A stretch of 64,000 nucleotides of DNA, taken from CAYGAG01 sp964347765. GTDB taxonomy: Archaea > Thermoproteota > Bathyarchaeia > Bathyarchaeales > Bathycorpusculaceae. Both the position numbers and the translations under genes were made by a program. The DNA lies in assembly GCA_964347765.1 (NCBI GenBank), contig CAYGAG010000003.1:31958-95957 (forward strand). The letters run 5' to 3'. Under the pieces are notes generated by a model. That model ran no database searches. It saw nothing but the letters and a program-made list of their open reading frames with translations, and had not been told where the DNA came from. Within the stretch, counting starts at the first letter, position 1; each line of letters starts with the position of its first letter. Of the stretch, positions 18,308 through 26,713 are shown piece by piece.

Positions 18308-19042
18308 TTATATGTCTATTTTATCGTCGCAGAATGTTGTCAGCATAGCCATGGATCTTTTCTCGATCTCTTCTCTCACTGCTACCAAGATCAGGCCCGT
18401 CTTCTTCAGTTTTGAGCTGGAGACCAGATAGTGGACGAACCTTTCCACATCGTTGGCGGAGTTGAAGATGTACAAGGTGGACACGGCGTCCAGGAAAACG
18501 AACTTCTCCCCAGGAGTCTTCTCGACGAGTCTTCCTATTTTCATGTTCAGGTCGGTAAGGTTGTCGGGTTTGGCGGATAAGTGTATGTCACCGCTAACAT
18601 TCATTGCGGTACAGTCGATGAATGTAAATCTATTTATTTCGATGTCTTCTCTCAAGAAAGTTTCAGTGAGAGACGAGGAAGGTTTGTTGACTGCCACGTA
18701 TAGACAGTTTAGGCCTCTTTCATTCACTAGATCCTTCAAAACTATTAGATTCATCTTGAGGTAATTCTTGATGCCACAGTCGATGAGGAGAGAAGTGGTC
18801 TTACAGAAAATTCTCAGGGCTTCCTCAATCCTGGAGTAGGCCGGGCCATGTTTTAGCAGACCTCGAACTTGCGTAGCTAATTCTATATGTTTCTTCTCAT
18901 CGGTCAAGATGCGCGTCAGATTCTTCACAACTGACTTGTTCTCGATTCTCTTCAGGTAGTCTTCGTAGAGTTCCTTAGCCTTCCTTTCCATGTTGATGAT
19001 CTCTTCTATAAGCGGCATCAGTTTTTCAGGACTTGTTTTCAT
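18308..19042 (-). CDS. KaiC/RAD55-like protein with N-terminal ferritin-like helices and degenerate Walker A
   Basis: 244 residues. Residues 1-70 contain helices with NMERKAKELYEDYL and TDEKKHIELATQVRG, a ferritin-like Glu/His pattern. From about residue 80 a RecA/KaiC-like domain follows: LNCLYVAVNKPSSS (strand after the P-loop helix), FIDCTAMN and KFVFLDAVSTLYIFN, a Walker-B-like strand. The place of the P-loop reads DCGIKNYLKMNLIVLKDLV without GKS/T, so ATP binding is doubtful. It starts four bases inside the previous gene (ATGA). It is probably a signalling or sensor protein; the function is unknown. Confidence 0.7.
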   Translation of the reverse strand: MKTSPEKLMPLIEEIINMERKAKELYEDYLKRIENKSVVKNLTRILTDEKKHIELATQVRGLLKHGPAYSRIEEALRIFCKTTSLLIDCGIKNYLKMNLIVLKDLVNERGLNCLYVAVNKPSSSLTETFLREDIEINRFTFIDCTAMNVSGDIHLSAKPDNLTDLNMKIGRLVEKTPGEKFVFLDAVSTLYIFNSANDVERFVHYLVSSSKLKKTGLILVAVREEIEKRSMAMLTTFCDDKIDI

Positions 19043-19275
19043 TCTTTCACCGCTTTTCTCAGCAAGCCAGTCAATATCTGTGAATGATGTATCGAATCTG
19101 ATAACATCAGCTCGATATTGCTCTCTATCACAGGTTTAGCCATCTTGTCGATTTCGCAGTCTCTTACGTTTTTCAGAAAGCTCTCCAGCCGAGCTGTGAC
19201 CGTAATCTCCTCAAAAGACAAAGCTTCAACCAACATGTCAACGAGTTGCTTCTTATGTACCATAAGACCGGGCAT
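19039..19275 (-). CDS. Small ferritin-like helical protein
   Basis: About 78 residues: VDMLVEALSFEEITVTARLE and ESNIELMLSDSIHHSQILTG look like two helices of a four-helix bundle with Glu and His-His positions, shared in style with the N-terminal part of the next protein; the two may form one bundle together. The frame is open to 19332, but the TATA-like TTTATATTAAG (19301-19311) puts the transcript start near 19280, so ATG at 19275 (or 19263) is the likely start, nearly leaderless. Coupled to the KaiC-like gene by ATGA. Confidence 0.6.
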   Translation of the reverse strand: MPGLMVHKKQLVDMLVEALSFEEITVTARLESFLKNVRDCEIDKMAKPVIESNIELMLSDSIHHSQILTGLLRKAVKE

Positions 19276-19300
19276 CCTAACAGGCAACCAACCATCAGTA

Positions 19301-19337
19301 CTTAATATAAATTGTGCAAACTGTTTCTGCACAATTT
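19301..19337 (-). promoter_or_regulatory. Promoter with 10-base inverted repeat operator
   Basis: TATA box TTTATATTAAG (minus strand, 19301-19311) abuts a perfect inverted repeat AAATTGTGCA (19309-19318) / TGCACAATTT (19328-19337) with a 9-base spacer AACTGTTTC. The position at the upstream edge of TATA, over the TFB-recognition element, is typical for a repressor or activator site controlling the ferritin-like/KaiC-like pair. Confidence 0.65.
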
Positions 19338-19446
19338 GCCATTATCATCATGGAGAACAAGTGTTTCGATTTCTCCTGGTCTCAAAAAGGATATGCGTAG
19401 CTGGAACGTGTATCAGCGCGCCTTCTGTCTTCGAAAAGTGGTTCAG

Positions 19447-20306
19447 CTACATCATACTTTTGAGGATTGGCGTGATGTCTACGTTTTCGATTGGCGGCTT
19501 TATAATAGACTTATCTTTGATGTGTGGGAGACTGTCGCGGTATGTAGACCTGTCTTCTTCATAGAAGATTCTGATTGGTATCCGGTCTCCCCATTCGAAG
19601 CTAGTCTTGAGGGCTTTCTGCCTGTCAGTGGAGTCGTGTCCGTCTTCTTCCAGCTTGTAGACCCTCTCCTTAAACCAGTCGAAAGTATTCAGGTAATTGA
19701 AAGTCACGCAGGGCTGAAAGACATCAAGAAAGGCGAAGCCTCTGTGCCTGATGGCCTTCACCATCAAATTGGTCAAGTGCATCATGTCTCTGGCGTAACC
19801 CCTAGCCACGAACGTGCCATCGCTAACCAGCGCCTGGGCGATAGGGTTTAACGCTGGCGGTATCGAACCGAAGGGAGTTGACTTTGTGTTTTGAACCCTT
19901 TTTGGCTGGTGGCGGTTGCTTGCCCTGTCGTCAAGCCGAGAACCATGTTATTGTGCACGACTAAGGTTAAGTCGATGTTCCTTCTGATGGCGTGGGCGAA
20001 GTGACCCCACCCTTCATCGTATTGGTCAGCATCTCCTGCAAAACCCACTAAGGTTAGATCGGGATTCGCTAGTTTAATGCCTGTTGCAAGGGGTAATACT
20101 CTGCCGTGGATGCCATGAAAACCGTTGACATTCACGTAGTTAACTATCTTTCCATGGCATCCTATACCTGACACAAGCACAACCTGATCTCTCTCGAGGT
20201 CCAATTTTATCAGCGCCCTCTTGAAAGCCATCAATATTCCGAAGTTTCCACATCCCGGACACCAAGTGTTCTTTTTCGGCGTCTTCAGATCTTCGAGAGT
20301 TACCAT
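19447..20306 (-). pseudogene. 2-Oxoacid:ferredoxin oxidoreductase beta subunit, disrupted by a 2-base frameshift
   Basis: TPP-binding subunit: TWCPGCGNFGIL, GIGCHGKIVNYVN, GDADQYDEGWGHFAH and HNNMVLGLTTGQ are clear. After TSQKGFKTQ the frame goes wrong and stops at 19848; in another frame it continues without a break as TKSTPFGSIPPALNPIAQAL, GTFVARGYARDM through FYEEDRSTYRDSLP to the natural end at 19447. The cause is an extra TG at 19884-19887 (ACACAAAG on the coding strand where ACAAAG is expected). Without it the protein has 285 residues and is normal. One dinucleotide slip in an otherwise intact gene could be an assembly error or a very recent mutation. Confidence 0.85.
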
Positions 20307-22064
20307 TTAGAGTACACCCTTTATCCTCTGTGAAAGCTCTCCTGGGTTGAAGGGCCTCCCATCGTACTTCAGAATCGTGTGATCGACTGTCAAGAGAAGA
20401 TGTTCCCTTAGAAGACTGGTCAGCTGAGAGGTCCTGTTATTCTCTACTGCAACCGTCTTCTCAGCTGATTTCAGGACCCTCTCGACTTTAGCAACGGGAA
20501 AAGGGCTCAGATATAAGATTTGGAGATAATTGGCTTTCAAGCCTTCTTTGTCAAGGAGTTTTAGGGCTTCTCTTATTGCCCCTTTTGTGGATCCCCAGCC
20601 TAGAATGGTAACATCTGCTTCCTTAAGACTGAAAAGCTTGGTTGTTGCGTAGTTCTCTAATTCCTTGATAAGAGCATCCTGTTTCTTGAACCTTTTGTCA
20701 TTCATTTTGGCGGTCAATTCTGGATCCTCGGTCGTGTAGCCCCTTTCGTTGTGTTCGTTAGTGTTGGTTCTTACAATAGCTCCTTTCATTCCTGGCATGG
20801 CTCTGGGTGAGACTCCGTCTTCTGTGAACATGTGCCTCTTGTATTCTTCTTCAGCCAAGTACTCGTCCTCGGCTAGAAGAAGCCCGCGGTCTATCTCGAT
20901 TCTGCTCTGGTTAAAGGATTCTGCAGTCCCATGGCTCTCTGCAAGGTACTTGTCTGTGATGAGGATGGCGGGTATTTGGAACTTCTCCGCAAGATTGAAG
21001 GCTTCTATGGTTTTGCAGAAGCATTCCTCCACATCTCCAGGGGCTATTACTACACGTGGGAATTCTCCTTGGGAGGCGTGGATTGCGAATCTGAGGTCTC
21101 CCTGCCCTGAGTAGGTTGGCAGACCGGTGCTGGGTCCAGGTCTCTGGGCCAGCATTATCACCACAGGAGTCTCGGTCATGCCTGTCATTCCCAAGCCTTC
21201 GCTCATGAGGCAGAACCCCCCTCCAGAGGTAGCTGTCATGACCCTCACTCCGGCGAGAGATGCACCTGTAACCATGTTAATGGCGGCTATCTCGCTTTCT
21301 GCCTGCAAAGCGATCATGCTATACTCTCTATTGAGCGGAGCCATGAAATGAAGCAGAGGAGTGACCGGAGTCATAGGATAGGCAGCATAGAACCTGCAGC
21401 CTGCCCGGATGGCGCCTAGGCCCACCGCCTCATTTCCTGTGACAAATATTCTTCCTTTTCCGGCTGAGCCTGTCCTTTTCAATTGATATCCAAAGTCTCC
21501 TATGTAGTATTCTCTGGCATGATCATGTCCCATCTTCGCCGCCTTTATGTTCAACTCTGCTACTTTTGCTTTAAACGCGTCCCTAATAACTCCGCTCAGA
21601 ATCTTCATATCATAGCTCAGAAGAGCCATGGCGACTCCAAGAGCCACGGTATTTCTCATGATCGTCTCCCCACCCAGTTCCTCGACTGAAGCCTTCAGGG
21701 GTACTGAGTAGAGTTTCAAGTCATCTCTCGCCAGTTCCTCATTGCGTAGAGAAAACTCTTCCCCATCGTATACAATCCCTCCTCCCGGAACAAGCTCGTC
21801 TTTATGGATAACAATGGTCTCTTTATTCAGCGCCAAGAGCAGATCGATGGAGTCGGTATGAGAGTAGATCTCTTCGATGTCTGCCCTCGCAACGTAGAAG
21901 TTGTGTCCCCCTCTTATGAGGGATTGGTAGTCGTTGGTGCCGAAGACATGCAATCCTCCTCTTAAGCAGGTCTTAGCAAAGAGGAAGCCTGACCGAGTTA
22001 TTCCAGCTCCAGCTTCTCCACCGATCATAACAGAGATTTTGTTTGTAATCACACCAGCCACCAT
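20307..22064 (-). CDS. 2-Oxoacid:ferredoxin oxidoreductase, fused gamma-alpha subunit
   Basis: 585 residues. The N-terminal domain (1-190: MIGGEAGAGITRSGFLFAK, NDYQSLIRGGHNF) is the gamma subunit; from 205 (FVTGNEAVGLGAIRAGCRFY, AYPMTPVTPLLHFM, QAESEIAAINMVTGASLAG, TATSGGGFCLMSEGLGM) follows the alpha, pyrimidine-binding part. This KorA-type fusion oxidises 2-oxoacids with TPP and CoA, reducing ferredoxin. The substrate (2-oxoglutarate or another 2-oxoacid) cannot be told. It is followed directly by the beta gene and preceded by a ferredoxin gene three bases away, so the operon encodes its own electron acceptor. Confidence 0.92.
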   Translation of the reverse strand: MVAGVITNKISVMIGGEAGAGITRSGFLFAKTCLRGGLHVFGTNDYQSLIRGGHNFYVARADIEEIYSHTDSIDLLLALNKETIVIHKDELVPGGGIVYDGEEFSLRNEELARDDLKLYSVPLKASVEELGGETIMRNTVALGVAMALLSYDMKILSGVIRDAFKAKVAELNIKAAKMGHDHAREYYIGDFGYQLKRTGSAGKGRIFVTGNEAVGLGAIRAGCRFYAAYPMTPVTPLLHFMAPLNREYSMIALQAESEIAAINMVTGASLAGVRVMTATSGGGFCLMSEGLGMTGMTETPVVIMLAQRPGPSTGLPTYSGQGDLRFAIHASQGEFPRVVIAPGDVEECFCKTIEAFNLAEKFQIPAILITDKYLAESHGTAESFNQSRIEIDRGLLLAEDEYLAEEEYKRHMFTEDGVSPRAMPGMKGAIVRTNTNEHNERGYTTEDPELTAKMNDKRFKKQDALIKELENYATTKLFSLKEADVTILGWGSTKGAIREALKLLDKEGLKANYLQILYLSPFPVAKVERVLKSAEKTVAVENNRTSQLTSLLREHLLLTVDHTILKYDGRPFNPGELSQRIKGVL

Positions 22065-22067
22065 GGC

Positions 22068-22337
22068 TCAGGTAAGTTTCTCCCCAGTTTCCATGTTTTC
22101 GATGTGTATGGCATTAAAGGGGCAGGCTTCAGCTCCTTCTCTCGCGCATCCCAGTTCGCCCAGCTTCAAGGTTTCCACTATAATTCTATCTTCTTTCTTA
22201 ACTCTCTCAGCTCCTTGTACAGAGAAAGAGGATTTCCCATCAAACTCCGAAAGTTGGAAGAGCTTTGGACATAGTTCAACGCACGCGCCGAATCCTTGGC
22301 AGGCGTTTTTGTCTATTTCCACCCTGAATACGCCCAT
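22068..22337 (-). CDS. Single-cluster ferredoxin
   Basis: 89-residue ferredoxin of the archaeal single-cluster type. ACQGFGACVELCP gives Cys-x5-Cys-x3-Cys and CAREGAEACPFNAI the last ligand. In the Pyrococcus-type protein the residue three after the first Cys is an Asp ligand; here it is Phe, so a 3Fe-4S cluster is likelier than 4Fe-4S, and the remaining two Cys could form the disulfide known from that family. Start at ATG 22337, with GGTGA five bases upstream; the frame is open to 22355. Likely electron acceptor of the adjacent oxidoreductase. Confidence 0.85.
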   Translation of the reverse strand: MGVFRVEIDKNACQGFGACVELCPKLFQLSEFDGKSSFSVQGAERVKKEDRIIVETLKLGELGCAREGAEACPFNAIHIENMETGEKLT

Positions 22338-22921
22338 AAGATTCACCTTAAACACAAATCAGCACTTCAGACTAATTAAACAAACTGTTTTGAATTTTGA
22401 TTGAAGCTACGTCCACCCAGAGAGCAGAGGGTTTCGCAATGAAAGAGGTAATGTTCCAGCAAGAACTGGGCCATAGTGTCGTTAAGTGTCATTTGTCCAA
22501 CCACAGATGCAGAATACTTACTTCTAAGAATGGAATCTGGAGTTCACGAAAGAAGGAATTGATCGCTTTGCATTCTTGTATTTGACAAAGCAGTATCTCA
22601 TGCTCCTAATCTTATATATAAGAAGATCCTGCTTCCATTCCCTCCCCGGCTTCTCAGCCTATTCCCCGCACGCGCTAAGCGGTTTCAAATATGCTCTTTT
22701 AGGTACGATCTTGTTTACAATCTGTTTCTATCTGTTAGCCTCTATGACTTTGCATAGTCTTGTAATCGCACGCATAGTTGGCGAAATCCTACTCTTTGAT
22801 TTCTAAGATTGAATGTCTATGTGCACAGCCAAGCTTCCTTATAGATATCTATCATGAGCACTGCATTCCTGCAGTTGAGGCAAAAAGGGATTTAAGATGG
22901 CTTCTTTTTCGGGTGCATCGG
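22338..22921. other. Gene-free stretch with a TATA-like perfect palindrome
   Basis: No supported gene. CTTATATATAAG at 22611-22622 is a perfect 12-base palindrome and a good bidirectional TATA box; a leftward transcript from it would have a roughly 250-base leader before the ferredoxin gene. On the minus strand about 60 codons (22386-22565) are open without homology I can name. Confidence 0.4.
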
Positions 22922-23614
22922 TTAGTCTCCGCCGACAGCAACTCTTCTGATCAAGATTGGTTTTGTGAAGAGCAAGCCGAGTCTTTTAAGTTCTTCTTCA
23001 ATCTCATAAGGATTCTTTAGCAGTTTTCTTATTCCGTCGGCGTGGGCGGCTCCGACCAGGGCAAGGACTTTGTTGTTTTTCTGTTCCCTCAATCTCTTCA
23101 GCACGATCCATCTTAGCCTTGCGGCCATCAGTGTATCGCGTTCATCTATCAGAACCTGCCACACGTTTGGACGGACCCTCCGAAGCCTCTCTATACTGCC
23201 TTTTGAACGCTTGATTGCTTCAAGTTTGAAGCCTCTTTCCCAGAGTGTTGTTGGGTTCTCAAGCTGCGAGCGATACATTGGCATATGAAGTCTTTCAAAG
23301 TGGGTTGTGTTGCGCCTTATCCTGTCCCTCATCTCTTCTTCTGTCATGTCTATCAACCATATGTTGGCGTTTACGTTGCCTAGTGTTTCCGCTGCTACAG
23401 TGAATTCGCAGAGTCCTCTGCAAGATCCGCGTCTAGGGCAAGCCAAACATGCAGTGTTCAGACGTTTGAAACGTTTCAGGTCAAGTTCAAGGGCTAGATC
23501 AATGGGCTGAAAAGTCTTGACTACTTCGTATGCTTCTTTGATGCTCCGTCGTGTGAAGTGAGCAGTGCCAATTATGTTGATATAGTCGTTGTAGTTGATT
23601 TTTTCAGTCTTCAC
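22922..23614 (-). CDS. TraB/PrgY-family protein with an embedded Cys cluster
   Basis: 230 residues. The TraB motifs are IIGTAHFTRRS near the N-terminus, LALELDLKRF, and VLALVGAAHADGI near residue 190, the conserved GTAH/E/GxxH set of the TraB-GumN-Tiki metalloprotease-like superfamily. A CLACPRRGSCRGLC insertion at about 56-69 may bind zinc or an Fe-S cluster, and is not part of the core family. Unlike many archaeal TraB proteins it lacks C-terminal membrane helices. The GTG start is 16 bases after the Hsp20 gene, so it is third in the HTH-Hsp20 operon and may be heat- or stress-induced. Confidence 0.82.
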   Translation of the reverse strand: MKTEKINYNDYINIIGTAHFTRRSIKEAYEVVKTFQPIDLALELDLKRFKRLNTACLACPRRGSCRGLCEFTVAAETLGNVNANIWLIDMTEEEMRDRIRRNTTHFERLHMPMYRSQLENPTTLWERGFKLEAIKRSKGSIERLRRVRPNVWQVLIDERDTLMAARLRWIVLKRLREQKNNKVLALVGAAHADGIRKLLKNPYEIEEELKRLGLLFTKPILIRRVAVGGD

Positions 23615-23630
23615 CGAACTGTCACTTGAC

Positions 23631-24182
23631 TTACTCTATATCTACTTTTCGCGCATCCTTCTTTTTCTTTGGTACCGTTATTTCTAGGACTCCATTCTTA
23701 TATCCGGATGATACTTTCTCGATGTCGATGTCTGCTGTTGGGATTTCTATGGTTTTGTGGAATTTCCTTCCTTTAACTTCGACTTCTCCCTCAGTCACGT
23801 TGAGTTCAATGCTCTCCTTTTCTTCCCCTGGCAATTCAACATATATCTTCAGGGCTTCATCTTTCTCGAAGACATCTGTTAAAGGTTCACGAATCTCCTT
23901 TTCCGTCTCTCTTGCGATGGGAAAACGTCTCTGAGGTGTTGGTCTTCTCCATGGTCTTAGTGGATCAAAAGGATCAATTGGTCGATCAGACCAGAATTGT
24001 CCTCGTGCAATGTATCCTTTCCTTCCTGGTTCATCGATTTTTTCGATGTCCCACTTGCCCTTGAGTTTTCCACTATTAATCATTTTCTGGATCTCTTCGA
24101 ATACCTGCTTTGTATCTTCTGTGAACTCTTTCGGGAACCAAAGATCTCCGAATATTTCGTCGAAGTTGAAAAATGTCTTCAT
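23631..24182 (-). CDS. hsp20: Hsp20/alpha-crystallin small heat-shock protein
   Basis: 183 residues with a long Pro/Arg-rich N-terminal arm (about 1-95) and a C-terminal alpha-crystallin domain ending in the signature YKNGVLEITVPKKKK. It holds denatured proteins in a refoldable state and oligomerises in the cytoplasm. The ribosome site AGGTGA is well placed. It starts nine bases after the HTH regulator gene and shares its promoter, which carries two operator copies. Confidence 0.92.
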   Translation of the reverse strand: MKTFFNFDEIFGDLWFPKEFTEDTKQVFEEIQKMINSGKLKGKWDIEKIDEPGRKGYIARGQFWSDRPIDPFDPLRPWRRPTPQRRFPIARETEKEIREPLTDVFEKDEALKIYVELPGEEKESIELNVTEGEVEVKGRKFHKTIEIPTADIDIEKVSSGYKNGVLEITVPKKKKDARKVDIE

Positions 24183-24191
24183 TCCTTTTCT

Positions 24192-24611
24192 TCACCTCTC
24201 AAATTTGTTCATTTCTTCTAAAGCATCTATGAGCCGTCTGAAGGCGAAACTGATCAACATGAATCCGCTCTCTCCGAATTCTGAGCAACGATATCTGCCT
24301 CTACCGACCTTTTCCAGAAGTCCGCTTTCCCTTAGTTTTCTCGCATTTTCCCATACGAGTTTGGGATTCAGGTCTAGGTCATGCATAAAGTCTGAGAAGC
24401 TTATTGTGAGATCGTCTTCCTCCATCAGCCGTTTCATCATTCTTAAGCGGGTCTCATGAGACAGGGCGTCAAAGATTTTTGAGAACCTTTCGAAGTCTTC
24501 CTCGATGGCTCTGAACTCGTCTTCCAGATGTTTCTTGGACCATTCTAAAGGGGAGAGCGGTAGCTCGAATATCACATCTCCGTTTCTGACCAATTGCAGT
24601 TTCAGGCTCAT
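24192..24611 (-). CDS. ArsR-like winged-helix regulator of the Hsp20 operon
   Basis: 139 residues: a short N-terminal strand pair (LQLVRNGDVIFELPLSPLEW), a coiled helix, then a winged helix (FDALSHETRLRMMKRLMEED, LDLNPKLVWENARKLRESGL with recognition helix, VGRGRYRCS wing). It resembles the archaeal heat-shock repressors such as Phr in context rather than in clear sequence identity. GGTGA is six bases before ATG. It lies first in an operon with Hsp20 and TraB and probably represses its own promoter through the TTACC-N4-GGTAA sites. Confidence 0.85.
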   Translation of the reverse strand: MSLKLQLVRNGDVIFELPLSPLEWSKKHLEDEFRAIEEDFERFSKIFDALSHETRLRMMKRLMEEDDLTISFSDFMHDLDLNPKLVWENARKLRESGLLEKVGRGRYRCSEFGESGFMLISFAFRRLIDALEEMNKFER

Positions 24612-24630
24612 ATAGCTTCACCGGTCTTTT

Positions 24631-24686
24631 ATTACCTGCAGGTAATTACTTTGCCGTAATAATATATAAACCTTACCATAAGGTAA
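24631..24686 (-). promoter_or_regulatory. Hsp20 operon promoter with two TTACC-N4-GGTAA operators flanking the TATA box
   Basis: On the minus strand the TATA box TTTATATATTA (24660-24670) lies between operator 2 (TTACCATAAGGTAA, 24673-24686) and operator 1 (a perfect 16-base palindrome ATTACCTGCAGGTAAT, 24631-24646). Operator 1 coincides with the expected transcription start about 25 bases downstream of TATA. Binding at both would block TBP/TFB and polymerase, the usual archaeal repression layout. Centre-to-centre distance is 41 bases, close to four helical turns. Confidence 0.8.
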
Positions 24687-24812
24687 TATCCAACTAAGAT
24701 GAAAGGTTACGCATAAAGTGAAGTTCACATATTCCTCTAAGCACAGATCAGAAGAGAGGAATCCGAAAATTTTAATGCTTATTGTTGGGTAGAATTACGT
24801 TTGTGACTTGTG

Positions 24813-25190
24813 ATGAAAGCTGTATTGGATCTTGGCGCCAGTGACTGGAAAAAAGAGGTGTTGGAGTCTGATGTGTTGACTGTTGTTGATTTCTGGCATG
24901 AACATTGTCTTTTTTGCCTTAAGCTAAATCCTGTTTTCGAAGAAGTTGCCATCGAGTTTAGGGACAAGATAAAATTCGCGAAGTTGAATGTGCTGGAAAC
25001 GAAGGATAACAGAAGAATAGCTGTCGAGCACGGAATTATGAGTACTCCAACATTGTTGTTCTTCTGTGAAGGCAGAGCAGTAGGTCAAGCCTTGGGTTTC
25101 ATGCCTAAAGAAAAAATGAAGAGTACTCTTGACGCCATGCTTGCCAGTCATAAAGAATGTGTTAAGCAAAGCACGCCACTAGAGACCTAG
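24813..25190 (+). CDS. Thioredoxin-like protein
   Basis: 125-residue thioredoxin fold. VVDFWHEHCLFCLKLNPVFE holds the CxxC active site as CLFC, with His in place of the usual Trp before the first Cys; the cis-Pro is in IMSTPTLLFF. It is convergent with the thioredoxin reductase gene, the stop codons being three bases apart, so the two are likely a functional pair. The frame opens with GTG at 24810, directly before ATG at 24813. The unusual CLFC motif suggests a redox potential unlike CGPC thioredoxin. Confidence 0.9.
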   Translation: MKAVLDLGASDWKKEVLESDVLTVVDFWHEHCLFCLKLNPVFEEVAIEFRDKIKFAKLNVLETKDNRRIAVEHGIMSTPTLLFFCEGRAVGQALGFMPKEKMKSTLDAMLASHKECVKQSTPLET

Positions 25191-25193
25191 TAT

Positions 25194-26108
25194 CTATCTT
25201 TGAGATATATAACTGAAGGCTTGGAGAACTGCTTTGCAGCCTTCCCCAGCGGCCACGACTATCTGTTTCTGTGGAACATTCGTGACGTCTCCTGCCGCAA
25301 ATAGTCCTGGAACATTAGTTTCACATCTACAATTTACGATGATTTCGCCTTGCTGGTTTTTCTGCACAAAGTCGACTACATCTGAGTTGGCGACAGATCC
25401 GATCTCAATAAACACCCCTTGAACTGGTAATGCGATCTTCTCTCCTTCTTTCTCTACTTCGATCTCCTTGACAGCTTGAATGCCCCGAATCTCTTTGACT
25501 TGTGTATTTGCCCAAATCTTCACCTTGTCTGAAAACCGAACCTTTTCCTGTAGAGCCCCATCTGCCGTCAACCGTGGTCCTCTATACAGTAAGTGTATGC
25601 TGTTGGCTATCTTTTCCAGTTGGATTACAGCCTCCAATCCTGAATTTCCACCACCTACAACAGCCACATCTAAGCCTTCAAATAAAGGGGCATCACATGT
25701 GGCACAATATGAAACGCCTCTATTCTTGAGCATTGCTTCCCCGGGGACATTCAGCTCCCTCGGCTTCCTACCAGTAGCTATGACCACCGTCTTCCCTGAA
25801 TACGGGCCAGAGCCGGTTCTTATCTTGAAGTTTTTTCCTTCTCTTTCCACCTTCTGAACTTCCTCAATTTTGAAGTCAAACTCGTATTTTTTCAAGTGTT
25901 CATGGAATTTCGCCGTCAGATCTTCCCCTGTGATGTATTGAAAGCCTGTATAGTTCTCGATCATTGAAGAGAGGGCAACTTGACCCCCAAGATCGAGAGT
26001 TACCACCAAGAAATCCATCTTCTTCCGAGCCGCGTAGACAGAGGCTGTTATCCCAGCAGGACCTGCGCCCGCAATAATAAGCTCATATATCTGAGAAGAA
26101 TTATCCAT
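25194..26108 (-). CDS. trxB: Thioredoxin reductase (NAD(P)H, FAD)
   Basis: 304-residue two-domain flavoprotein: IIAGAGPAGITASVYAAR (FAD), CATCDAP (redox disulfide), VAVVGGGNSGLEAVIQLEK (NAD(P)H) and GLFAAGDVTNVPQKQIVVAA (FAD). It reduces thioredoxin, presumably the convergent CLFC protein. The frame is open from 26249, but a TATA box TTATATTTAAG (about 26137-26147) and the ribosome-site-like GGGGAG place the start at ATG 26108. Divergent from the PfpI gene 80 bases away. Confidence 0.93.
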   Translation of the reverse strand: MDNSSQIYELIIAGAGPAGITASVYAARKKMDFLVVTLDLGGQVALSSMIENYTGFQYITGEDLTAKFHEHLKKYEFDFKIEEVQKVEREGKNFKIRTGSGPYSGKTVVIATGRKPRELNVPGEAMLKNRGVSYCATCDAPLFEGLDVAVVGGGNSGLEAVIQLEKIANSIHLLYRGPRLTADGALQEKVRFSDKVKIWANTQVKEIRGIQAVKEIEVEKEGEKIALPVQGVFIEIGSVANSDVVDFVQKNQQGEIIVNCRCETNVPGLFAAGDVTNVPQKQIVVAAGEGCKAVLQAFSYISQR

Positions 26109-26188
26109 AATGACTCCCCAACTTCGAAGTAAGGTCCACAACTTAAATATAATGATTTTCTGAGTAGAAATATCTGGATGACATTGAA

Positions 26189-26713
26189 ATGCAGAAAATA
26201 TTGATGATGGTTGACAATGGAGTTGAAGACACAGAATTCGTTTATCCATACTATCGTCTTCAAGAAGCAGGTTACAAGGTCGACGTGTTGGCCTCCAGAG
26301 CTAAAGAACTGTATACTGGAAAGCATGGAGTTCCTTTCAGATCAGATCTTTCACCAAAGGATGTGGACATAGACAAGTATGCAGCGGTGATAATACCTGG
26401 CGGAAGGGCTCCGGACAGGATGCGGCTGGAAAAGGGCTTGGTTGAAATAGTTGGAGAGGCCCACAAGAAAGGTAAGGTGATAGCGGCTATATGTCATGGA
26501 CCCCAGATGCTGATTGAAGCAGACATAGTTCGGGGCAAGAAAGCCACTTGCTGGAAGTCCGTGGCAACAGACCTCAAGAATGCTGGAGCGAAATTCAGAG
26601 ATGCTGCGGTTGTCATCGACGGAAACATCGTAACATCTAGGTTTCCGCCTGACCTGCCCAAGTTCTGCAAGGCAACTATAAGGCTCTTGAAAAGTAAGGG
26701 CGCCCATTTTTGA
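26189..26713 (+). CDS. DJ-1/PfpI-family intracellular protease or deglycase
   Basis: 174 residues, close to PfpI. AAICHGPQMLIEADIVRGKK has the nucleophilic Cys followed by His, GVEDTEFVYPYYRL the conserved Glu, and VIIPGGRAPDRMRL the oxyanion loop. PfpI oligomers act as cysteine peptidases; relatives repair glycated amino acids or respond to oxidative stress, and the location next to thioredoxin reductase fits the latter. ATG at 26189, short leader, divergent promoter shared with trxB. Confidence 0.92.
   Translation: MQKILMMVDNGVEDTEFVYPYYRLQEAGYKVDVLASRAKELYTGKHGVPFRSDLSPKDVDIDKYAAVIIPGGRAPDRMRLEKGLVEIVGEAHKKGKVIAAICHGPQMLIEADIVRGKKATCWKSVATDLKNAGAKFRDAAVVIDGNIVTSRFPPDLPKFCKATIRLLKSKGAHF

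Noticed and set aside
18308..19042. KaiC-like protein as a circadian clock component
   Set aside because: It has only one degenerate RecA-like domain without a P-loop, and no kaiA/kaiB; such proteins are common in archaea with other roles.
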